A model generated the notes under the pieces. The model saw nothing but the letters and a program-made list of their open reading frames with translations. It searched no databases and was not told where the DNA came from. 64,000 nt of DNA from Lithobates sylvaticus (lineage: Eukaryota; Chordata; Amphibia; Anura; Ranidae), in the NCBI GenBank assembly GCA_028564925.1, contig CM053033.1:80385468-80449467 (forward strand), in the 5' to 3' direction. The position numbers and the translations under genes are program-made. Shown here piece by piece: positions 55,968 through 64,000 of the stretch (within the stretch, counting starts at the first letter, position 1; the number at the start of each line of letters is the position of its first letter).

Positions 55968-56445
55968 TACAGTATCTCACAAAAGTGAGTACACCCCTCA
56001 CATTTTTGTAAATATTTTATTATATATCTTTTCATGTGACAACACTGAAGAAATTACATTTTGCTACAATGTAACGTTGTTAGTGTACAGCTTGTATAAC
56101 AGTGTAAATTTTCTGTCTCCTCAAAATAACTCAACATACAGCCATTAATGTCTAAACAGCTGGCAAAAAAAGTGAGTACACCCCTCAGTGAAAATATCCA
56201 AATTGGGCCCAAAGTGTCAATATTTTGTGTGGCAACCATTATTTTCAAGCACTGCCTTAACCCTCTTGGGCATGGAGTTTACCAGAGCTTCACAGGTTGC
56301 CACTGGAGTCCTCTTTCACTCCTCCATGAGGACATCACAGAGCTTTTGGATGTTAGAGAACATACGCGCCTCCACCTTCCGTTTAAGAATGCCCCACAGA
56401 TGCTCAATAGGGTTTAGGTCTGGAGACATGCTTGGCCAGTCCATC
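55968..56445 (-). mobile_element. Tc1-like DNA transposon, 3' half (copy J)
   Basis: Starts at TA with CAGTATCTCACAAAAGTGAG, the family's long inverted repeat. On the minus strand it encodes the transposase C-terminus: LNPIEHLWGILKRKVEARMF, then KRTPVATCEALVNSMPKRVK and GCHTKY. Here the third catalytic Glu is kept (56403-56405), unlike copies A, C, D and E. One stop interrupts the tail, and the rest of the gene is missing beyond 56445. Confidence 0.85.
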
Positions 56446-58165
56446 AACAAAAAATATACTCAAGAACTGCCAATCACAACAAAAAATTATTATTTTTGAG
56501 TAAGTAAAATATATGTATGGACCCTGCCTTAGGCAGGAGTGTCCCTCTTATAAATTTAATGATGCAGCTAGGCTGTAATCAGCCTGTAATCTGAATTGTT
56601 ATTGTTATTTCTGCGTTGTTTGGGTTTTCCCTAAGTTCAAGCTGTTGTTTGATTCTGCCTGTTGCTGGAAAGTTCCCTCAGTAGATGAAGCAAGAAGAAA
56701 CAATATTATTGAGTTATGATTTATTTCTCTCTGGCAAGTCACTGGGAGGTTTATTGCCAGTGGTGCATGCTGGGGAAAGATATAAATATTAGGAGTGACC
56801 TTGGAGAGGGGTAATTGCCCCCTGGGCTCCTGCCAGAGTAGGAGGTCCTTGCCTTCTGGGCTACTGCCTGGAGAAAGCTAATTGTGGCCTGTGTTTTAAG
56901 GGCCAGAAGAGTTAGGATACATCCAGGAGGAGTGGAGCAAAAGATGTCTATCTGTATGGACATCTTGAGCGGGGGAACGTTGCTGCTGAAGAGTGTCCTT
57001 GAGAGCTGGGTATAACCTGCTGTCAGTGGACCTTTTCGGGAAGTCAGAGCTGCTCATTCTACAGTCTGAACAGCACAGTTTGCTGGTCTCAGCTTAAAGG
57101 CCCTTATTTCTACTTGATCAGATGTTTGGAATTACCTTTGTGTTGCTTGTTGGTATCCTGTGCCCTTACCCTCTCTCCCAAGTTTATTGTGCCTTAATAA
57201 TTTAATTATAATTATTTGTACAAATGTATTCGGCCAGTTTAAGCTTAATAATAATAAAACACGTTTCCTTTCCATTAGTTTTATAAAATGACCCCAAAAA
57301 AGATGGTTTCTTCATCAGATCGTTTGTAAATACCATGTCCTTCGAATGTCCTTGAAGGTTGTTCATTATCATAAAAAATGTGTTTCCTTACAAATGACTA
57401 GACTATTACAGGATCATATATTCTGAGAATCGCACCAATTTTTTTTTTTTATTTGTACATGAAGGTTTCTGACATGTAATATATTCAGTCTATTATGGTA
57501 TTGCAGGGATAAGTAATTTGGATTCGCATTGAACTCTGACCCCTTACCTTTTCCCCCGTTAAACACATCTTTCCGCTGGTCCCGGCTCATGCTGTCGGGG
57601 CTCCATATGAGTCAAGGCCACCGTCTGGCATCAAACCATTTATTTACGAAGATGGGAAGGCGGAATATTCAAATTTAAGACCCAGGAGAAACAAATTAAC
57701 AGCAGGTTATTTATGTTTGTTCCTGTCTGGAAAGGCAAAGAGGAGAGACCAAATAAAACCTGAAGAGTATAGACTTGGACTAATGCTAGTACTAGATTTT
57801 GCCACTATAATTAGGATGCAAAGCCAACACTGGTGCTTATTTCAAAGGCAACTAAACTTGGAACAACAATTATATTTAAAAAAAACAACATAATATGCAC
57901 AAAAATTTATTTTAAAGGATTTATAGTACTTTTTTACATATATATTTTTTTCTTTTTTTTATTATGGTTAAGATTAAAAAAATACAATGTCATTTAAAAA
58001 AAAAATATTTTCTTTAGTCGAGTTAATAGAAAAAATATTACATATAAATAATATGCAGTCTTCTATCCAGCCAGAACATGAATATCTAGTGTTCTTTTAA
58101 CATATTCAGGTCTCCAAACTGAGCTAAAAACATATATATTTTTACAGACTGCCAACAAGAGGAAC
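56446..58165. other. No gene recognised
   Basis: A mix of unassigned sequence and T/A-rich stretches (57880-58060). TATAAATATTAGG near 56780 and AATAATAATAAAAC near 57245 are noted but not interpretable alone. Confidence 0.4.
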
Positions 58166-60890
58166 ATTTTATACTTACCTGACGGTAATTTTCCTTTCCT
58201 GATGCAAACCATAACAGCATATACGTATGGGTAGGCTCCGCCCCTGCCCTATTCCAGGATCGGTTATACTATATAAATAAGTCTCCTCCCTGCAGGCAGC
58301 AATCTTTAACTTTGTATCACTGAAAAGCCCTTTCGGGAGGGACCTATATGCTGTCATGCTTTGCATCAGGAAAGCAAATTACCATCAGGTAAGTATAACA
58401 TTTTTCTCTTTCCTGACACAGCATGACAGCATATACTGTACGTATGGGATGTACCAAATCACCAGACAACAGGGGTGGGTAATGCTGAAGTGTTTAAGTC
58501 GAGGATTAGATCTATCCCCACTAAAGACTGAAATGTATTGTAGCTAAGGCCGCTGGGTTCACTTTAAAATGGTCCCCAATGTGTTGAATGTAGACAAGGT
58601 CGTAGTTTACATATTAGTTCTGGAGGGACTCCTCTGGAGTTCCGTCCATGGATGTGCAATCTGTCTGGGAAAGTGGTCTCTGCCCTCAATTGATGGATTT
58701 GTCCTAGCCATCTAAGCCCCTTGACTAACTTGAGCCGCACCACTGCAATTGTCTTTAATGGACAGCGACTGTCTTCTTCTGATGCTCCTTAATCTATTTC
58801 CAATGCTTGTGGTACTTCAAACACTTTAGTTTGGATATGCCAGAAGGATGATGTTCTAACCCAAATGCAAAGATGCAGACCTCTTTTTATAGTGCTGAGG
58901 AAGAGACTAGAGACATTTTGCCTGATAATTTCAGAAACAAGGTAGTTTATGGCTTGACACTTGGATATCTCAGATTCTTCTAGACCTATTAGCCATACAA
59001 AAATACTTCTTTAGTGTTATTGGCCATATTAAGGATGTCGTATCCCTCTGAATGGAGAGTGAAACAATAGGGTTGGTTTACTAAAGGCAAATCCACTTTG
59101 CACTACAAGTGCACTTGCAAGTGCAGTCGCTGTAGATCTGAGGGAAAGATCTGAAATGATGGGGAAGCTCTGCTGATTTTATCATCCAATCATGTGCAAG
59201 CTAAAATGCTGTTTTTTATTTTCCTTGCATGTCACCCTCAGATCTAAAGTGACTGCACTTTCAGTAAATAACCCCCTTTGTGTCCCACACTATTTGGAAG
59301 ACCCCAGGGGGGAAAGAACAATCTGCCCAGGTCTTTTGGAATTGGTTTGCCAAGATATGCAACAGTTACTGGATCCTAGAGAGTGAGGACATGACCGAAC
59401 CTCATCTATCCTTTAATGCCATCTCTAGGCTTACGTGTATACAATTCAATCCTTACAGCAGGGAACAGAGGATTCCATCTTTTAAAGTCTGTAGGGTTTC
59501 CTATGATCTAATGTACTTAAAGTTAGGAGTAGGTGCCCTGACCTCCAAAACTAAAGGTGGGACCTCCAGGTGAGCCTTCACTTCTTGGTCTCCAGCATCT
59601 AGATATAACTTGTCTGAATTTGGAAGATACTGTTGGCCACGCTGTATGAGGTGTTGGATCTCAGGAAGGAGAATAGGAGGTTCTCGGATCTGGGACTGTA
59701 CCATGGCCTTCGGGCCACCGGGCAATTATTGTCCTCATCACCACTGAACGACTGTGGATCCTGATAAGGATTCTGGAGACTATTAGGTTTGTTCAATATA
59801 CATATTGGCTAATCTGCAGACCCAGCTGAATGTCAGTAGTTTCACTGCTTCCACCTCTGGGAAGCCACCAAGGTTACTGTCAGATCAATATCCTGATAGC
59901 TTTTTTTTTGCCGATCCCTTGAACGGCTTGTTGGTTGGAGACCATCCCTTGGCATGCAACAGCTTTGTACCTTATGCCGTCTGGCAGGAAGTTCTAGGAA
60001 ACCTGAATTTAAAGGGCTGGCAGACCTGACTGACTACCTCTGACAAAAGTTGACTAGTCTTGCATTCCTTCTCGTCAGTGAAGATAGGACTTCTCCATTT
60101 TGCTGAGTCTCTGCAGCATAGCTGAGGCTCTCTTTGTTGCATTTTCAGAAGGACTTCAGTCTGCGACCACTGCAACTCTGACTTTGGACACCTTGTCCTC
60201 CATTGGCATGAATACCTGACAAGTAATAAATTGCGATGATTTGTATGCCTAGTAGCTGAAAGATTAGCTAGCTTAGCTACCTCCCAAAGGGGACTTGACT
60301 CCTCTGTGGAGTCACTGTTCCTGGTGCGGGAAGCAAGTCTTCCCTTACTACAAAACCAGGTAATACAGTTGTCAACCTTCCATTGGGCCCCTCAGACCAC
60401 ATGGGTTACTACAGGCTACTTCTTTACCCTTTTGCGACCGTGGGAAAGAGCTATAATTTGTTCAAGTGAGATACTTATACTGTTGCTCTCTTTGAGGGTA
60501 ACTCTACTGTATTTTTCAGAGATTCAGAACTGCTTCCAGGCAGGTCATTTCTGTAATGAGACTAATTGGTCTCTCAATGATGGCTCCTCCCAATTCGATC
60601 AGAGTCTGAACTAGAACTTTTTTCCAGAACCTGGAAGACATTGTGCCAGGCTGTTGCCCAAACAAGGCTCAACAGAAGTTCTTGCTCCCGCAAGGCGGCC
60701 ACTACTGGACCTAATATCCTGGGAAATGGCCGGAGTTTGTGGAAAGGCCAAAGTCTGCCAGATGAACTTGGTGAACTCTCAAATGGCCAAGCAATGCCAC
60801 ATGGTAGAGGTAGCTCAATGCCACATTGTGGTAGATGCTTTCCCCGGGGGGTACACCAGACTACACCTCATACACAGTAAGTGACGTTAT
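58166..60890. mobile_element. Probable DIRS-like fossil, broken
   Basis: The left edge has an inverted pair (TACTTACCTGACGGTAATTT at 58178 and its near-complement ending 58399) and a third, direct copy of CATGACAGCATATACGTA-type sequence at about 58421-58445, the same layout as at 24040-24200. Degraded coding-like sequence lies on the minus strand between about 59500 and 60200. It looks old with many breaks. Family is inferred mainly from the parallel with 24031-28020. A smaller MITE (59069-59276) is inserted. Confidence 0.4.
59069..59276. mobile_element. MITE (about 208 bp), GGGTTGGTTTACTAAAGGC ends
   Basis: The left end is AGGGTTGGTTTACTAAAGG and the right end TTTCAGTAAATAACCCCCT. A right end of the same family is at 35600-35627. 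Non-coding. Confidence 0.62.
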
Positions 60891-61315
60891 ATTTTGGCTT
60901 ATCAGCACATATAACAGTATTCCCATGTGATGCCTGTCTCTTTTCTGTTCTAAGCTGTTTTAATGAGCCCTTGGGACATATTTATGTTGTTGGTGAATAT
61001 ATATATATATATTACCAGTATTCTGGATGAAATACAGTTCCTGTAGGCTATGTCCATTACAACCACCCCCCCATTCACCTTTCCCTCTTTCACTGTTTAT
61101 CAACTTGAATGATATGTTGGAATATACTATACATTAGTGAACTTTTTTGGGCTAATAAGTGCAATCTTTTATATCTATTTGGTTCGATCTTTCCAAATAT
61201 TGAGCATTGCTCGATCTTGAGAGTAATACATATTATAATTTTAACTGTTTTAGCTCATCATACGGTTACTAGTTTTGGTTAATTACGTTCCCTTATCTAC
61301 ACAGTAATCTTTGAT
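60891..61315. other. No gene recognised
   Basis: Short (AT)n near 60999-61010. No other feature. Confidence 0.45.
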
Positions 61316-61685
61316 GTTCATTGTGGGAACCTCCAGCGTTGCCAGCGCTTTTGTCATATAATTTAATTTCTATGTTGAGTGGCCCACAAACTTGAAGCGC
61401 CCTGGGCCCCCAAGGTCTAAGTCCAGGACTAATCACAGATATGTCAACCATTGAGACCCTTTTGAATGTCAAACTTAGCCTTTTCTCAGATTTTTCAGCA
61501 TTTCAGCTCAACTCACAAACTTTAAAGTTCATTGTGGAACCTCCAGCGTTGCCAGCGCTTTTGTCATATAATTTAATTTCTATGTTGAGTGGCCCACAAA
61601 CTTGAAGCGCCCTGGGCCCCCAAGGTCTAAGTCCAGGACTAATCACAGATATGTCAACCATTGAGACCCTTTTGAATGTCAAACT
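61316..61685. repeat. Near-identical 160-bp direct duplication
   Basis: 61316-61475 and 61527-61685 are identical except for one G in GTGGGAACC / GTGGAACC. A 51-bp spacer separates them (period 211 bp). The unit contains CCAGCGTTGCCAGCGC. No open frame of note. Either a recent duplication or an assembly artefact. Confidence 0.93.
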
Positions 61686-62632
61686 CATTTCCATCATTGT
61701 AATGATCCAGTTATGCTTTGTAGCAAGTTTACAGACTTTTGCTATATAGTCAAGCTGGAATATAAAAAAGTGATTTCTACATTGTTACATTAAACTCTTC
61801 TAGATTGCTGCAATCTTTTTTTAACACATAACCAATCTGCTTTCATTTATAGGGAATCACCGTGTTTTCCTCTTCCCCCATACCAGAGTACGATCTGAAA
61901 TTCATATCTGTAGTGTCATATTGAAAAACAGCTGATCTACACAACTAAGTTTAAATCAACTTATTTATAAAGAGGATGCTGTAATGCCAGACACCAATAA
62001 AGAATTTGTGTAACAGATATTATTCCTTTGTCATTTTCAATATATTACAGCCCTTTCTTTTATTGAGATAAGAAGACACTTAGTAAAATTAAAACACATA
62101 TGCATAAAAAGGCTGCATTGCTTAATGAAATTACTTAATTTAATAATGTATTAATGTATGCATCCGGCATTTCACTGAGGTGGGGTTAATACTGTTTGGC
62201 TATTTTTGCTGGTCTGGGGAGAGGGAAAAAATGAACAGAAGATTCTTCTTTCTGTACAATTAATAACTGTATGACAAATTTAGATATTATTTATTTAACC
62301 ATGTTGTTTAAAAAAGGAATTATGGATCCTTTTTTATTGGCATTTTGTACATGCATGCATCTATCTTTTTATCTCCCAATATCAATGTCAATGGAATGGC
62401 TGTCAGCATGCTGGTAAATGTCTAACACAATATTGAGTGTATGTCATTGAAATCTCTCAAATAATGTGAGATTACATAGGGTGGCTCCATCAGTTTTCCT
62501 TTCTTTGGCTTTCGGCCTCTGTTTTCACCTGGTGATCTGGCCAGTAGCACACCTCCTCCTCTATTACCTCTTGAGGAATGAGCACAGGAGGCACAGCAGA
62601 CAGCAGCATTGTCAGTCTGGGGATAGAGTAGT
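61686..62632. other. No gene recognised
   Basis: A/T-rich, no transposon ends or coding motifs. Confidence 0.45.
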
Positions 62633-62640
62633 GTTAAATG

Positions 62641-63207
62641 CAGGGCCGCTGATAAGGCAGTATAACCAGCTCTCCTGTACTGGGCCCAGGCATCATTCGT
62701 TTAAAAGGGGGGCCCAGGCACCCGCCGAGCAGGAGGCCCAGCAGTACTGCCTTATTGCTTACACTTGTGCAGTGCTGCCGGCTTCTACTTTTCTTTTATT
62801 CCTCTGGCTGCACTGCAGGAGGATCAGTTCTAGTATTTGTGCCTCTTCCCCTTGTGGTCTGGGACCCCCATGTGCCCCTTTCGTCTGCAGTGCTGATATT
62901 TTCTCTCCTTACCTCTCCCACTGGCAGCTGCTGTGGGCACATAGGCGGGTTATTTCAGGATGGTGAGAAGGGGGGCTCACCATCCTGAATGAACACACCA
63001 CCCTAAATGAACACAGTAAGGGATCGGTACCGATCGCTCACTGAAGGAGTGCAGATATTGCCTCTGTGCCGCTGTTCACTAGAATAGGTTTTGTTCAACG
63101 GGGGTATAATTTCTGCCATGGCTGCAAAGCATAGCATTCCAGGCATTGAATTTTAGTAAAACTACAATTTGATATTTTTGGCCCCGTGATTTCTATCAGC
63201 AGCCCTG
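62641..63207. mobile_element. Non-autonomous hAT (567 bp) with perfect target duplication
   Basis: Ends CAGGGCCGCTGAT and ATCAGCAGCCCTG (12 of 13 bases inverted). Perfect 8-bp duplication GTTAAATG at 62633-62640 and 63208-63215. The left end is close to CAGGGCTGGT of the 25-bp-array family but the interior differs. An open frame of 166 codons (62466-62966) starts outside and runs into it; not a gene. Confidence 0.93.
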
Positions 63208-63215
63208 GTTAAATG

Positions 63216-63784
63216 TATTAGCAGATTTAGAACCACTAACAAACAAAACCAAACTCTAGCTAAAGCTTTATAAGCAGTTACAGCAAACATATTTTTTTTC
63301 CATTTCGGATGAATGTTTTACATAAATAAATTAAATCTAGTGATTTTAATCACCCCTGTCAATGTTGAGTGGTTTGTCTCATCCATGTAAACTGATACAT
63401 TCTGCTGGAGAGCATGTTCTGTGAAAAATAGACTTGCTGGCTGGATTACCAGGTAGAAATAAGTCAAAGACAGCCTAAAAAGGGAGACTAATACAACTAT
63501 CACATTTAAGAATTGGTAAGATGCAGTATAAAAAATGTTTGCTTTTGGGTTTAACGTTGCTTTAAATCCATATAAAGCTCTAACAAGCAGGGCCCTCTGA
63601 TTCCTATTGTATTGAATTGTATTGTAATTGCTGTTGTAAAGTGCTGCATAAACTGTTGGCACCATATAAATCCTGTATATTATTATTAATAATAATTTAT
63701 TATTATTATTATTATTAACAATAATATTATTAACATACAAAGCCTAAAGAAGAGTACCAATCCAGTCAGAAAGCAGGATGTTAC
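63216..63784. repeat. Dispersed repeat tail with (TTA)n microsatellite
   Basis: GTAAAGTGCTGCATAAACTG, TTGGCACCATATAAATCC, then imperfect TTA/AAT repeats (63676-63733). This looks like the 3' tail of a common vertebrate dispersed repeat. No gene. Confidence 0.5.
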
Positions 63785-64000
63785 TTAACCGCTTCCCGAC
63801 CGCCTCCTGTAGATATACGTCAACAGAATGGCACGGGCAGGCAAAAGGACGTACCTGTACGTCCCCTTTAATTTGCCTGCCCGGGGGGCGCGCGCGCGCC
63901 GCCAGCGGCGCGCGCGCGACCCGGTCGGGAGCTCCGTGACCACGGCCGCGGGACCAGCGGACCCGATCGCCGCTGGTATCCCGCGATCGGGTTACGGAGC
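63785..64000 (+). repeat. TTAA-ended dispersed repeat, left end, cut by window edge
   Basis: Begins TTAACCGCTTCCCGACCGCC, the end type complementary to GAAGTGGTTAA at 13993 and 35819. It is followed by GGACGTACCTGTACGTCC (a near-perfect palindrome) and a CG-rich block with GCGCGCGCGC runs. Continues beyond the window. Confidence 0.65.

Noticed and set aside
56500-57300. Possible solo LTR (TATAAATATTAGG, later AATAAA)
   Set aside because: No terminal TG..CA pair, target duplication or second copy could be confirmed by eye.
62466-62966. 166-codon plus-strand open frame
   Set aside because: Crosses the left boundary of a clean hAT insertion; composition is non-coding and no motif is seen.

Overview
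This is vertebrate nuclear DNA from a large, repeat-rich genome, almost certainly an anuran and most likely a ranid or close neobatrachian frog. The basis is one complete conserved vertebrate gene (tmem250) in a sea of Tc1/mariner, hAT, PIF/Harbinger and palindromic MITE families of the kind that fill ranid genomes. The species assignment is inference from recognised repeat families, not a database search. No rRNA, tRNA, CRISPR or bacterial-type gene was seen.

Host gene. The only protein-coding host gene I can support is tmem250 (139 codons, minus strand, 22013-22432), complete in one exon. A good splice acceptor lies 78 bases upstream of its start codon, so the 5' UTR continues in another exon. 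The best candidate for that exon and its promoter is a CpG-rich island at 39030-39760. It carries a minus-strand GTAAGT donor, an ETS-type site, four CACGTG boxes, two CRE-type sites and RFX X-box-like palindromes. If correct, the gene has a first intron of about 16.6 kb packed with transposons.

Layout. 1-6.5 kb: two Tc1 copies, a foldback insertion, a Harbinger element with its first transposase exon, and fragments of a hAT-like family carrying a 25-bp tandem repeat. 7.3-8.1 kb: a hAT element nested in another hAT element, both with 8-bp target-site duplications. 9.2-12.6 kb: two Tc1 elements separated by a microsatellite; the second holds a 431-bp MITE flanked by TTA. 13.3-19.4 kb: a TTAA-ended repeat, small hATs, and a LINE 3' end split by a Tc1 element and followed by another Tc1 that is itself split by a hAT. 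20.4-21.4 kb: hAT with a nested MITE. 22.0-22.5 kb: tmem250 coding exon. 24.0-28.0 kb: a broken DIRS-like fossil. 28.8-38.3 kb: hAT and MITE families, a Tc1 5' half and several TTAA-ended repeat fragments. 39.0-39.8 kb: the CpG-rich island. 40.0-41.3 kb: a composite tandem array. 41.3-50.7 kb: a 9.4-kb satellite of 43-bp monomers arranged in mostly 4-monomer (172-bp) higher-order repeats. 51-64 kb: LINE, hAT, Harbinger-like MITE and Tc1 remnants, a second probable DIRS-like fossil, a recent 160-bp duplication, a clean 567-bp hAT insertion, and the start of another TTAA-ended repeat at the window edge.

Most notable observations: four of five Tc1 copies in which the third catalytic residue can be read have lost that glutamate; the RFX/CRE/E-box island directly abuts two composite satellites; one MITE carries four consecutive perfect hairpins; and many insertions can be dated relative to one another by nesting. 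I found no convincing new multi-gene system.
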